A stretch of DNA of 64,000 nt, from IMG/VR virus record IMGVR_UViG_3300043788_000040, positions 106,564-170,563 of that record, one strand, 5' to 3'. The notes beneath the pieces are model-generated. The model was not told the DNA's origin, ran no database searches, and saw only the letters and a program-made list of their open reading frames with translations. Positions within the stretch are counted from its first letter, which is position 1. Every line of letters starts with the position of its first letter. The stretch is from a virus. Below are positions 46,749 to 54,062 of this stretch, piece by piece. Position numbers and translations under genes: made by a program.

Positions 46749-47498
46749 GTGAACAACTGGTACGACATCCTCGGCATGAGCCAAGTTGGTCATCGCCTCT
46801 TCGTGGGCGGATACGCCCGAGCAGCAGACCTAGCAAAGGACAACCCCCACAAGATTACTGCGGTTTTGTGCGTCCACCAAGCGATGGATTACCCCAAGAA
46901 CCCCGACATCGTTTACATGCACGTCCCCTTCGCTGACGGCGCGGGCATCCCACCCAAGGCTTTTGTCAAGTGCCTCGGCTGGCTGAAGCACATGTACGAG
47001 AGCGGGCACATAATCTACATTCACTGTGCCGCTGGCATCTCCCGGTCGGTAACGATCATGGCGTCCTTCATGCACTACGAAGGCATTGCAGACTTTAACG
47101 ATGCGCTTGACCAGATCAGGATGGTGCGCCCGAACGCCAGCCCTGCACCGAACGTGCTCAACTCCGCGAAGCAAATGCTTGGCGTGTACCCTTACGACGG
47201 GTCGTACGACTCCGAACCGGAGCACCAGAAGACCGTCCACAGCGACTTGATTGAACAAGTGCAGAACCGTCGTGCGGCCGAACAGCACCCGGACCCGAAC
47301 TGTCCAATGCGCCAGTTCCTCTTGTCCGGCGAAGAAAGCAACGTGCCACGCCACGAGATTCCGTGTTCCTGTACGCAGTTGCTTTCGGCTCTGGATCGAG
47401 CTAAGCTTGAGACAGCGAAGCAGAGAGAGATAAACGGGCCTCTGGGTGAACCCGTAGATTTCAACACGCTTCAGAGAAAAGTTGATGACGACGCCTGA
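46749..47498 (+). CDS. Dual-specificity (tyrosine) phosphatase
   Basis: GTG start (MNNWYDILGM...). Active-site loop H92-C-A-A-G-I-S-R-S (HCxxGxSRS), with the general-acid region around H58-V-P-F-A-D. Residues 1-150 are the phosphatase fold; the C-terminal 95 residues carry a C-P-M and a C-S-C and are not recognised. It could act on phosphoproteins or on RNA 5' triphosphates, as some members of the fold do. Overlaps the HD gene by 14 bases. Confidence 0.88.
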   Translation: MNNWYDILGMSQVGHRLFVGGYARAADLAKDNPHKITAVLCVHQAMDYPKNPDIVYMHVPFADGAGIPPKAFVKCLGWLKHMYESGHIIYIHCAAGISRSVTIMASFMHYEGIADFNDALDQIRMVRPNASPAPNVLNSAKQMLGVYPYDGSYDSEPEHQKTVHSDLIEQVQNRRAAEQHPDPNCPMRQFLLSGEESNVPRHEIPCSCTQLLSALDRAKLETAKQREINGPLGEPVDFNTLQRKVDDDA

Positions 47499-48120
47499 GC
47501 AAATTCTTGATGAAGCCTTTGAGACCGAGGGCGTTGCGCAGAACCACCGCGACGACATCAAGGACTACCTCCACATCCTGAAGAACCGTGATCCGAAGAC
47601 CTACGAGCACAGTATCCGTGTCGGCGTGCTCGCCAGCAAGATCGCCCTCTACGCCGCCAAGCCGGGAATAAGCGCCAAAATGATGCTCTGGGCAGGCTTG
47701 CTGCACGACATCGGCAAGACCCTGGTACCGCCTGGTGTCCTGACCAAGACGACGAACTTTACACCGGAAGACTACGCTGCCATGGAGCCGCACGTGAAGT
47801 ACGGCTGGGACATGCTCAACAGCGTCCACGACTGGACGGCGCACGTCATCGTCCGGCACCACCAATTCGGTCCCCATCCTTACCCCGCCGTGCTCCCGCC
47901 CCTCCCCGAGTACCTTCAAGCCAAAGCTGAGCTAATCCAGACCGCTGCCCGCCTGCTTGCTATGGCTGATTACTATGACGCCTTGACGAGCCGGGGCAAC
48001 GACAAGAACGGGAAGAAGCCCCTGACTCCCAGCGAGCGCCGGGAAATCTACATGCGGGACAACGCTGACCAGAAGGAACTTGCCGAGCTTCTTGAGTCCA
48101 TGGGTGTGCTAAAATTCTGA
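47485..48120 (+). CDS. HD-GYP-like phosphohydrolase
   Basis: 211 aa. E-H42-S-x-R-V, L-L-H74-D-I-G-K, R-H-H-Q and M-A-D-Y-Y-D-A-L-T form the HD-GYP arrangement, but the GYP tripeptide itself is missing: the sequence after H-H-Q is F-G-P. HD-GYP enzymes hydrolyse cyclic dinucleotides, and phage versions are candidates for degrading host defence signals; this is inference. ATG 47485 preferred over TTG 47482. Confidence 0.82.
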   Translation: MTTPEQILDEAFETEGVAQNHRDDIKDYLHILKNRDPKTYEHSIRVGVLASKIALYAAKPGISAKMMLWAGLLHDIGKTLVPPGVLTKTTNFTPEDYAAMEPHVKYGWDMLNSVHDWTAHVIVRHHQFGPHPYPAVLPPLPEYLQAKAELIQTAARLLAMADYYDALTSRGNDKNGKKPLTPSERREIYMRDNADQKELAELLESMGVLKF

Positions 48121-48128
48121 CTTTTCGG

Positions 48129-48134
48129 TATTAG
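48129..48134 (+). promoter_or_regulatory. -10-like TATTAG, probable leaderless start
   Basis: TTCGGTATTAG, AAAGTC, then ATG at 48141; no Shine-Dalgarno. Confidence 0.55.
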
Positions 48135-48140
48135 AAAGTC

Positions 48141-48572
48141 ATGAGTGAAGTTTGTCCTAAGTGCGGTGAGACCGATCTGTCTAAGTTCTCCAAGAATAAG
48201 AGACGACCTAACGGATACCAAGGTTACTGCAAGATTTGCATGAAGGATTATCGTGCTAATTGGCTAGCGCGAAATCCGGACCAGACAGCCATACGGTTTG
48301 GAAGAAGACTCGCTTCTTGGCAAAAGCGGGGCGTGAGCATCACGAAAGAAGTGTATGACGGAATGCTCAGCAAGCAGCAAAATCTGTGTGCTCTCTGCCA
48401 TGAACCGTTTGACGAACCACAAGCGCCTGCGGTAGACCATGATCACATTACGGGGAAAGTTCGGGCTTTACTACATAAACGCTGCAATGCGGCTATTGGG
48501 TTTTTGGGTGATGACCCTAAAAAAGTCCGTTGTGCGTTGGAGTATCTGGAAAGCCATCTACAAAAGCCATAG
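48141..48572 (+). CDS. Recombination endonuclease VII-like HNH protein
   Basis: 143 aa. An N-terminal zinc ribbon (C-P-K-C ... C-K-I-C) precedes C-A-L-C-H-E-P-F, V-D-H-D-H-I-T-G-K-V-R-A-L-L-H-K-R-C-N-A-A-I-G-F-L-G-D-D-P. This is the treble-clef HNH core of the T4 endonuclease VII group, which cuts branched DNA; related proteins are also mobile. Its AT-rich codons at the start differ somewhat from the neighbours, which fits a mobile gene. Separate promoter. Confidence 0.87.
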   Translation: MSEVCPKCGETDLSKFSKNKRRPNGYQGYCKICMKDYRANWLARNPDQTAIRFGRRLASWQKRGVSITKEVYDGMLSKQQNLCALCHEPFDEPQAPAVDHDHITGKVRALLHKRCNAAIGFLGDDPKKVRCALEYLESHLQKP

Positions 48573-48585
48573 TAGGGGAAATCCT

Positions 48586-49056
48586 ATGGCTATTGAAGTC
48601 AAAGCGCCCGGAAAGTACGACGCCTCAGCGCGTTATACGATCTTTTTGGCCGGAGCCATTGACCAAGGGAAGGCGGAGGACTGGCAGGCAAAGGTCGCTC
48701 GTGCCCTTGATTCATTTGACATTACCATCCTGAACCCCCGCCGTGACGACTGGGACCCAAGCTGGGATCAATCCGCCGACAACCCCGAGTTCGCCAAGCA
48801 GGTAAACTGGGAGCTTGACGCACAGGAAGCGGCCGACATGGTGATCTTCGTGTTCACCAAGGACAGTAAGGCTCCGATCACCTTTCTTGAGTTCGGGCTA
48901 TTCGCCCCGAAAAAGGACGCTATCGTCTGCGCCGAGGAAGGCTTCTACCGGATCGGCAACCTTGACATCGTCGCCGAGCGCCACAAGGTTCCGATGTACC
49001 ACAATTTGGACGAGATGATCGCCGACCTGCAAACCGTTCTGAGGGAGAAGGTCTGA
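48586..49056 (+). CDS. Nucleoside 2-deoxyribosyltransferase-like protein
   Basis: 156 aa, AGGGGA upstream. I-F-L-A-G-A-I, I-L-N-P-R-R-D-D-W-D, W-E-L-D-A-Q-E-A-A-D-M-V-I-F-V-F and T-F-L-E-F-G-L-F are landmarks of the nucleoside deoxyribosyltransferase-like family (Rossmann-like, Glu nucleophile region present). True members exchange bases on deoxynucleosides; phage relatives may cleave nucleotide-derived signals or NAD-type molecules. Overlaps the next start by one base. Confidence 0.8.
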   Translation: MAIEVKAPGKYDASARYTIFLAGAIDQGKAEDWQAKVARALDSFDITILNPRRDDWDPSWDQSADNPEFAKQVNWELDAQEAADMVIFVFTKDSKAPITFLEFGLFAPKKDAIVCAEEGFYRIGNLDIVAERHKVPMYHNLDEMIADLQTVLREKV

Positions 49057-49790
49057 TGGCCGAAACAGTCTACGTGCTGATGAGCCAAGAAGGCTCCGGC
49101 AAGAACAAGATGTGGCGTCCCGTTGCCGTGGTGTCCAACCCGGACCTCGCGACCCAGTGGATGGAGTACGGCAAGGACGTGGACTGGGTTCCTCTCGAAC
49201 TTGACGAGGTCAAGAACATCTCGCCGGGAAACACGCCCTCTTTCCACGCCCGCGAGACCACGCCAGGCGAAGCAAAAGCGACTGAACTGAGCGAGCGGAT
49301 GGACGCAACGATTGAGCGGATGCAGAAAATCATTGACGATCAAGCGAAGCTCATCAAGAAGCTGATGAAGGGAAAGCAGGGCGCAGCCGAAGACTCAACG
49401 CCGCCGAAGCCCTCCGGCTTCGCTGAGCGCCTGAATAATGGCGATGAGATAGCCGACTACATAGAGACATGGGCAGGCTACCCCGTTGATAACGAATTTG
49501 TGAGTGAACGGTTTCGTGACCATCATGCTGAATTGAAGCTCTTGCCCATCACGGAGATAAAGCCGGGCTGGCAGGGCGCGAACGTGCGGAACCCAGCGAA
49601 CGAGCGCAAGTATCAACGCATGAGTGTGAAGACGATCCCGCCGATACTCGTACAGGACGGCGTGATTGTAGACGGGCATCACAGGTTCCGCGCTGCCCAG
49701 AAGCGTGGCTTGACTCACCTGTGGGCGTATGTAGTAGACTGGGACAAGGGAGATGAACATGGTGACAGTAACGTCAACGGCAGCCGCTAA
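49056..49790 (+). CDS. ParB/Srx-like nuclease-domain protein
   Basis: 244 aa. The N-terminal ~70 residues are a separate small domain, then a coiled-coil linker (M-D-A-T-I-E-R-M-Q-K-I-I). The C-terminal half has L-L-P-I-T-E-I-K-P and I-V-D-G-H-H-R-F-R-A-A-Q-K-R-G, the ParB/sulfiredoxin-fold signature (DGxHRxxAA). Phage ParB-like proteins can be CTPases, nucleases or DNA modifiers. Overlaps the Fe-S carrier gene by 38 bases. Confidence 0.8.
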   Translation: MAETVYVLMSQEGSGKNKMWRPVAVVSNPDLATQWMEYGKDVDWVPLELDEVKNISPGNTPSFHARETTPGEAKATELSERMDATIERMQKIIDDQAKLIKKLMKGKQGAAEDSTPPKPSGFAERLNNGDEIADYIETWAGYPVDNEFVSERFRDHHAELKLLPITEIKPGWQGANVRNPANERKYQRMSVKTIPPILVQDGVIVDGHHRFRAAQKRGLTHLWAYVVDWDKGDEHGDSNVNGSR

Positions 49791-50088
49791 GCTCAAAGAA
49801 ATCTTGGAAAAACAGGACCCGATACCTGCTGCGGTGCGCATCGGTGTGCGTGGAGGCGGGTGTTCAGGCTTCTCCTACGCCTTGGAGTTTGACCACAATC
49901 CCAACGTGTCCGAGAACGATGAAGAGATTGATTTAGACGGACTGAAGGTCAGGGTGGACAACATGTCTGCCATGTACCTTGAGGGCTGCGAGGTTGACTA
50001 CGTGGAATCACTGGCGGGTGCGGGCTTCAAGTTCAACAACCCGAATGTGACACGTACCTGTGGCTGCGGAAGCTCTTTCAGCGTATAA
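49753..50088 (+). CDS. A-type iron-sulfur cluster carrier (IscA/ErpA/HesB)
   Basis: 111 aa, the usual length. I-G-V-R-G-G-G-C37-S-G-F-S-Y, D-N-M-S, G-F-K-F-N-N-P-N and C103-G-C105-G-S-S-F: the three conserved cysteines are present. A-type carriers pass Fe-S clusters to target enzymes. The best start is the ATG at 49753 after AAGGGAG. Fe-S carriers are uncommon in phages. A client might be an Fe-S protein elsewhere in the genome or in the host. Confidence 0.93.
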   Translation: MNMVTVTSTAAAKLKEILEKQDPIPAAVRIGVRGGGCSGFSYALEFDHNPNVSENDEEIDLDGLKVRVDNMSAMYLEGCEVDYVESLAGAGFKFNNPNVTRTCGCGSSFSV

Positions 50089-50089
50089 T
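50084..50089 (+). promoter_or_regulatory. Consensus -10 TATAAT, probable leaderless start
   Basis: GCGTATAAT, TATGGGA, then ATG at 50097; the hexamer covers the stop of the Fe-S carrier gene. Confidence 0.5.
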
Positions 50090-50096
50090 TATGGGA

Positions 50097-50285
50097 ATGT
50101 CAAACAGCGACGACGAAGGGGCAATCGCAGAACGCGAAGCCCTGTTGCGGTGGGCGGACGAAGCACCGGAACATCCCGGCAGCTACGAGCGAGCACCGAC
50201 CGAGGAAGAATCCGCTGCGCACAATGAAACTGTGCGTAAGTGGAAGGAACGGAAGCCACGCAGGCGACCGAAGTACGACCGATAG
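50097..50285 (+). CDS. Small charged protein (62 aa)
   Basis: MSNSDDEGAIAEREALLRW... acidic front, strongly basic end (W-K-E-R-K-P-R-R-R-P-K). An in-frame ATG at 50091 would add two residues. Unassigned. Confidence 0.6.
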   Translation: MSNSDDEGAIAEREALLRWADEAPEHPGSYERAPTEEESAAHNETVRKWKERKPRRRPKYDR

Positions 50286-50287
50286 TT

Positions 50288-50485
50288 ATGACTAACAAGC
50301 CAAGACGGGTCATCGTTGTTCACCTCGGCACCGAACGTGTAATCGAACTAGAAAACGGCCCGTTCAAGCTCTTCGGCAAAGACACAGAATACTACGAGGG
50401 GTGGGTCATGCCTCAGCCCCTTGATCCCTACGGCGAACCATACCACATCGTCTTCACAGCAGACCGCATAGTGAGAGAAGCATGA
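50288..50485 (+). CDS. Small beta-rich protein (65 aa)
   Basis: MTNKPRRVIVVHLGTERVI... with F-K-L-F-G-K-D-T-E-Y-Y-E-G-W and Y-H-I-V-F. Starts 2 bases after the upstream stop. No family recognised. Confidence 0.6.
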   Translation: MTNKPRRVIVVHLGTERVIELENGPFKLFGKDTEYYEGWVMPQPLDPYGEPYHIVFTADRIVREA

Positions 50486-50658
50486 ACAATTGCTGCGCCC
50501 GTGGCGAGCACGAGGGCAAGGTTGACGAGTATTACTGTACAGACGGCGGCACGGTCTTCCTGTGCGAGCGCCACTTGCCGACAGCCAGCATCGTCGTGTA
50601 TGATGGGAAGCAGCCGATCACGGTGAAGTACTACGACGAGGTCTACAGCAAGAAATGA
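50482..50658 (+). CDS. Small Cys-rich protein (58 aa)
   Basis: N-C-C, Y-Y-C and F-L-C-E-R-H form a likely zinc site in the first half; a beta strand pair follows. ATGA overlaps on both sides. Confidence 0.6.
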   Translation: MNNCCARGEHEGKVDEYYCTDGGTVFLCERHLPTASIVVYDGKQPITVKYYDEVYSKK

Positions 50659-51284
50659 AATTCCCCTACAACAAAGTCCTTGTGATTCAAGCGCAGTACC
50701 AAGCGGGGAAGCTCAGCCGTGAGGATGCGAAGGAGCAGCTTGCGTACCTGCTTGATCTGAAGAACGACAACGATTTTTGTGCCGAAGCAGCAGGCGAGCC
50801 GACCGAGTACTACAAGCCCGCAAGCCACGGTCCGCTCCTGCGGCTGTCCGATGTCTGCAACACTCTACGCCTTTTCGCACGACTGTTCTGCACGCCCCAG
50901 CCAACCGATGATGAATGGAAGAAGAAAGAACGCCTTGAGCACTACGAGCATTTCCAGAAGGTAGACTTGGCGATCTCAAAAAGTTCTCTGCTGGATCGCC
51001 TGTTCTTCCAAGAAGAAGGCGTCCGCACAGTTCCTTGCCCCGAGCACAAGGGACGTTGGAGCGGATGCGTTTGGGACAAGCTGCCGTGCGGCTGCCAAAA
51101 CGGCGCGAACGTGACGGGCTGGCTGCCGCTGCCGGAGGATGAGGGCTACGTGGATGCCCCCGAGGCTCCGCTCTGTGACTTCTGCGGCAAGCCGCCACGC
51201 AAACAAGGGCTATGGAGCAGCCGGGTTGACAACAAGCACGGGCACCCTGAGTGCATGGACAAGAATCCAATGGTGAAGCCATGA
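50655..51284 (+). CDS. Hypothetical protein with two Cys clusters (209 aa)
   Basis: Helical N-terminal half; C-P-E-H-K-G-R-W-S-G-C and C-G-C (~128-149) and C-D-F-C-G-K-P-P (~174) with H-P-E-C indicate one or two zinc sites. Unassigned. Confidence 0.7.
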   Translation: MKFPYNKVLVIQAQYQAGKLSREDAKEQLAYLLDLKNDNDFCAEAAGEPTEYYKPASHGPLLRLSDVCNTLRLFARLFCTPQPTDDEWKKKERLEHYEHFQKVDLAISKSSLLDRLFFQEEGVRTVPCPEHKGRWSGCVWDKLPCGCQNGANVTGWLPLPEDEGYVDAPEAPLCDFCGKPPRKQGLWSSRVDNKHGHPECMDKNPMVKP

Positions 51285-51628
51285 TCGGCGCAGGCACAAC
51301 AGCAACCGCTATTGACTGGCACAACCGTGTGAACTACTCGTCCCAACCCCCGACCGGAGGCTGGGACTACGAAGACGGCACACGCTACGCCAACTCGTAC
51401 TGTTCGCCTTCAAAGCCCGAACCGCCGAACCCACGCAAAGACCCCAAGAACTGGGCGCTGTGGTTCAGGGAGTTTCTGGCTGAAATCTTTCCCCGTGTCC
51501 GTATGGAGATTCTGACTCCAGCGGAGCCGATCTTGCAGAGACTTGCATACCGCTGCCGATCCGGTACAATCCCCATTCGTGAGTGGAAGATGAAGAACTG
51601 GGTGCAAGCCTTAAACCAGCAAATCTGA
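51281..51628 (+). CDS. Hypothetical protein (115 aa)
   Basis: Trp-rich, with Pro-rich central segment (S-K-P-E-P-P-N-P-R-K-D-P-K-N-W-A-L-W). The C-terminal half is helical (F-R-E-F-L-A-E-I-F). No family recognised. Confidence 0.65.
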   Translation: MIGAGTTATAIDWHNRVNYSSQPPTGGWDYEDGTRYANSYCSPSKPEPPNPRKDPKNWALWFREFLAEIFPRVRMEILTPAEPILQRLAYRCRSGTIPIREWKMKNWVQALNQQI

Positions 51629-51638
51629 AAATTCCCGG

Positions 51639-51644
51639 TATTTG
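51639..51644 (+). promoter_or_regulatory. -10-like TATTTG
   Basis: CCCGGTATTTGTTTCCCTAA lies 39 bases before the ATG at 51683. A GCGG-ATCAA-CCGC hairpin and AAAGGGA follow in the leader. Confidence 0.35.
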
Positions 51645-51682
51645 TTTCCCTAATAGGCGGATCAACCGCTAGAAAGGGAAAC

Positions 51683-52033
51683 ATGTACAAACAACCTAAA
51701 GCACCACGGCAGCGTACTCCGCGTTGCCCGCACCCCAATTGCCCATCAAATCAGGAGCCTTGGAACGACCCTTGGGAAGAGGCGCAATGCACTCTTAACA
51801 AGCCCCTTTGGATGGTCATACCGCCCGAGGGAGTCCATATCTCATGCCCGGTTCACCCGGAAGGGCACCACATCTACGGGCCGAGCATCACGTGGATGGA
51901 GGATCGTCTTCCCGACCCTCCCGGCACAACCCCTTGGGACTACAGGGAGACCAACCTGCCTGACCGTAAAAACGAGCCGAAATGCACCGGGACGGGCTTC
52001 ACGGGAAATGACACATTTAAGTTCTCAATGTGA
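51683..52033 (+). CDS. Small Cys/His/Pro-rich protein (116 aa)
   Basis: C-P-H-P-N-C-P, a later C and S-C-P-V-H-P-E-G-H-H provide two potential metal sites. High Pro and Trp. Unassigned. Confidence 0.65.
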   Translation: MYKQPKAPRQRTPRCPHPNCPSNQEPWNDPWEEAQCTLNKPLWMVIPPEGVHISCPVHPEGHHIYGPSITWMEDRLPDPPGTTPWDYRETNLPDRKNEPKCTGTGFTGNDTFKFSM

Positions 52034-52050
52034 TTTTCCCTAATTTCGGG

Positions 52051-52056
52051 TATTAT
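52051..52056 (+). promoter_or_regulatory. -10-like TATTAT with upstream CCCTAA
   Basis: CCCTAA-TTTCGGG-TATTAT heads a 70-base leader. Followed by GCAGTCAAATCCAAC (52063-52077), which recurs at 37244. Confidence 0.55.
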
Positions 52057-52076
52057 AGTAGAGCAGTCAAATCCAA

Positions 52077-52112
52077 CCGACTTTAAGCAGACAGGTCTTA
52101 GTCGGTGACCTG
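52077..52112 (+). promoter_or_regulatory. Leader with two mutually exclusive hairpins
   Basis: CCGACT (52077-52082) can pair with AGTCGG (52100-52105), or CAGGTC (52092-52097) with GACCTG (52107-52112). The second hairpin's loop contains the 3' strand of the first, so only one can form. AAGGAG follows at 52115-52120. This is attenuator-like or translational-switch-like geometry. Confidence 0.5.
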
Positions 52113-52127
52113 AAAAGGAGACCCACC

Positions 52128-52994
52128 ATGGTCTATAGCCCGAACAAGGTAGTAGCTTGCGTTAAAGTGGACGGAAAGATTCTGCGTGAAGACGGTAATG
52201 CTGTCACGCTGCCTTTCGGTTCCGAGTATTCCGTTTTCATCAAAAACCTCAACCCACGCCGCATCAAGGTCAAAGTGTCTGTAGACGGTACCGACGCCAC
52301 GGAAGGCGCTTGGCTCGTCGTGGAACCGAACTCAGACTTCAACCTAGAACGCTTCATCCGTGCAGGCAACATGGAGAGAGGCAACCGCTTCAAGTTCATT
52401 GAGCGCACTGCGGCAATTGAAGAGCACCGGGGCATCAAGGCGGACGATGGTCTGATCCGCATTGAGTACCAAGTTGAGAAGGAAAAACCCCTCGTCATTG
52501 ACGTTGAAGAGCATTACCACCACTACGATCATTACGATTCGTGGCCTCGCCCGTGGCGGTACAGTGGCATCGCCCGTGGCGCTTCCCTTGGAAGCACTTT
52601 GAAGTCCGCCCAGCGACCGCTCCGACCCAGCGCAAGCGCAGGGAATCGGAAAGAAAGCGCAAAGAAGAGCGTTCGCCCCACGGGCGGCGCGGAATTCGGC
52701 GACCAACTCGGCTTTGAATCAACGATGGACTCGGCGGTGGTACAGTGCTCTTTCAACGACCAAGGCATCACCGTGCCGGGCAGCGAGTCTAACCAGCAGT
52801 TTCGTTGGACAGCAGGGTTTGAGACGGGACCGAGTGAGGTCATCGTTCTCCAGCTTCGTGGCTGCATCGCTGGCAAAGAAGTGGTCAAAGCAGTGACCGT
52901 GGAAACCAAGCTCCGTTGCGTGACGTGCAACAAGACGTCAAAGAGCACGGAGAAATTCTGCGGACAGTGCGGCACTGCTCTGGAGATCATCTAA
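52128..52994 (+). CDS. Phage protein with N-terminal G-S-E-Y domain and C-terminal zinc ribbon (288 aa)
   Basis: Excellent AAGGAG. The N-terminal domain has V-D-G-K-I-L-R-E, L-P-F-G-S-E-Y-S-V-F-I-K-N-L-N-x-R-R and V-S-V-D-G-T-D, known to me from many phages and plasmids without a function. A His/Tyr-rich patch (H-Y-H-H-Y-D-H-Y-D) and a basic linker lead to a second beta domain and a C-terminal zinc ribbon (C-V-T-C ... F-C-G-Q-C-G). The elaborate leader suggests high, controlled expression. Confidence 0.8.
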   Translation: MVYSPNKVVACVKVDGKILREDGNAVTLPFGSEYSVFIKNLNPRRIKVKVSVDGTDATEGAWLVVEPNSDFNLERFIRAGNMERGNRFKFIERTAAIEEHRGIKADDGLIRIEYQVEKEKPLVIDVEEHYHHYDHYDSWPRPWRYSGIARGASLGSTLKSAQRPLRPSASAGNRKESAKKSVRPTGGAEFGDQLGFESTMDSAVVQCSFNDQGITVPGSESNQQFRWTAGFETGPSEVIVLQLRGCIAGKEVVKAVTVETKLRCVTCNKTSKSTEKFCGQCGTALEII

Positions 52995-53004
52995 CTAAAT
53001 CGGG

Positions 53005-53010
53005 TATTAG
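53005..53010 (+). promoter_or_regulatory. -10-like TATTAG, probable leaderless start
   Basis: TCGGGTATTAG, ATAGGC, then ATG at 53017; no Shine-Dalgarno. Confidence 0.55.
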
Positions 53011-53016
53011 ATAGGC

Positions 53017-53526
53017 ATGACGCCTCAAGAACATCATGCCTATCTTGATACCTGTTGCGAGTACGCCCGAATGTCCCCCTGCGCGAAGGCGCGGGTAGGC
53101 GCTCTAGTAGTGTCGGCTGGTCAGGTCGTCGGTACTGGCTACAACCATTCTCCAAATCCCGCATGCAACGATTGCGCCACGATGTGCTCTGGCGGTATCC
53201 GTAAAGGCATCCCCTCCGGCACACGGCTGGAACTTTGCTACGCCGTCCACGCAGAGCAGTGGGCGATCCACGAGGCCGGACCACTCGCCAAGGGCGGCAC
53301 GCTCTACGTCGCATCGTTTGACCAGGACTGGAAGAGGCGGCTCAAAGACCCGTCCCTCCCGCTGGGGCATCCCATGCGGGGTTTCTACTGCTCCCTCTGC
53401 GCCCGTGCCATCTGGATGGCGGGCATTGATCTTGTCATCACCGACAGCATCAACGGCATCATTGAGCACACACCCGAAGACATCTGGAAGGCCTCCTTTA
53501 GCTACGGCGTTGCCGCGAGTATTTAG
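53017..53526 (+). CDS. Cytidine/deoxycytidylate deaminase-family protein
   Basis: 169 aa. H78-A-E and C125-S-L-C128 are the zinc-binding and proton-shuttle motifs of the CDA fold. N-H-S-P-N-P is the substrate loop typical of dCMP deaminases. Extra Cys residues (C50, C53, C57) may hold a second zinc, as in T4 dCMP deaminase. It should feed dUMP to ThyX. The genome has a second deaminase at 55001. The next gene's hexamer spans its end. Confidence 0.88.
   Translation: MTPQEHHAYLDTCCEYARMSPCAKARVGALVVSAGQVVGTGYNHSPNPACNDCATMCSGGIRKGIPSGTRLELCYAVHAEQWAIHEAGPLAKGGTLYVASFDQDWKRRLKDPSLPLGHPMRGFYCSLCARAIWMAGIDLVITDSINGIIEHTPEDIWKASFSYGVAASI
53520..53525 (+). promoter_or_regulatory. -10-like TATTTA, probable leaderless start
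   Basis: GAGTATTTA, GACCT, then ATG at 53531; overlaps the deaminase stop. Confidence 0.45.
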
Positions 53527-53530
53527 ACCT

Positions 53531-54061
53531 ATGGTTGAAAACGAGAACAAAGGTAAGAAGAAGGGCACGAAGCGCACGAAGTACGTGGTCGGCTTCATGC
53601 TAGACCCCACGCTGTCAAAGGTAGTCCTCATCCGTAAGCAGAAGCCCGTATGGCAGCAAGGGCTGCTCAACGGTGTCGGCGGTAAAGTCGGCGACAACAT
53701 TCCCGGCGAGACACCGGAGCAGGCGATCCACCGTGAGTTCAAGGAAGAGGCTGGCTTGGATAACTTGGACTGGAAGCCGTACCTCACGCTTCGGACACCG
53801 CACTCCGAACTTTACTTCTTCCGTGCAATCGGCAACGTCCACGGGGCGCAGACCCAGACGGAAGAGGACATCGGCGTGTACGACGTCCACGACATCATGG
53901 ACCGCTCCGACACGATACCGAACCTCCGCTGGTGCATCCAGATGGCTCGCACTTTCCACTTCGGCGAGCGTGCGCAGGAGTTCAAGGTTGAAGAAGTCAT
54001 GGTGCCGGAGTGGACTGGCAACGGCTACGAAGTCAAAGACGGAAAGTGGATCGGCAAATAA
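53531..54061 (+). CDS. NUDIX hydrolase
   Basis: 176 aa. The Nudix box G54-x5-E60-x7-R68-E69-F-K-E72-E73-A-G75-L is complete. A Lys-rich N-terminus precedes the fold (V-V-G-F-M-L). NUDIX enzymes hydrolyse nucleoside diphosphates linked to other groups. In this dNTP cluster it may sanitise nucleotides, but RNA-decapping relatives exist. The frame is open further upstream, overlapping the deaminase. Confidence 0.92.
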   Translation: MVENENKGKKKGTKRTKYVVGFMLDPTLSKVVLIRKQKPVWQQGLLNGVGGKVGDNIPGETPEQAIHREFKEEAGLDNLDWKPYLTLRTPHSELYFFRAIGNVHGAQTQTEEDIGVYDVHDIMDRSDTIPNLRWCIQMARTFHFGERAQEFKVEEVMVPEWTGNGYEVKDGKWIGK

Positions 54062-54062
54062 C

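Noticed and set aside
53673-54062. N-terminal extension of ThyX overlapping the NUDIX gene
   Set aside because: The frame is open but the translated extension is Arg/Ser-rich shadow sequence; ThyX homology begins at the TTG at 54063.
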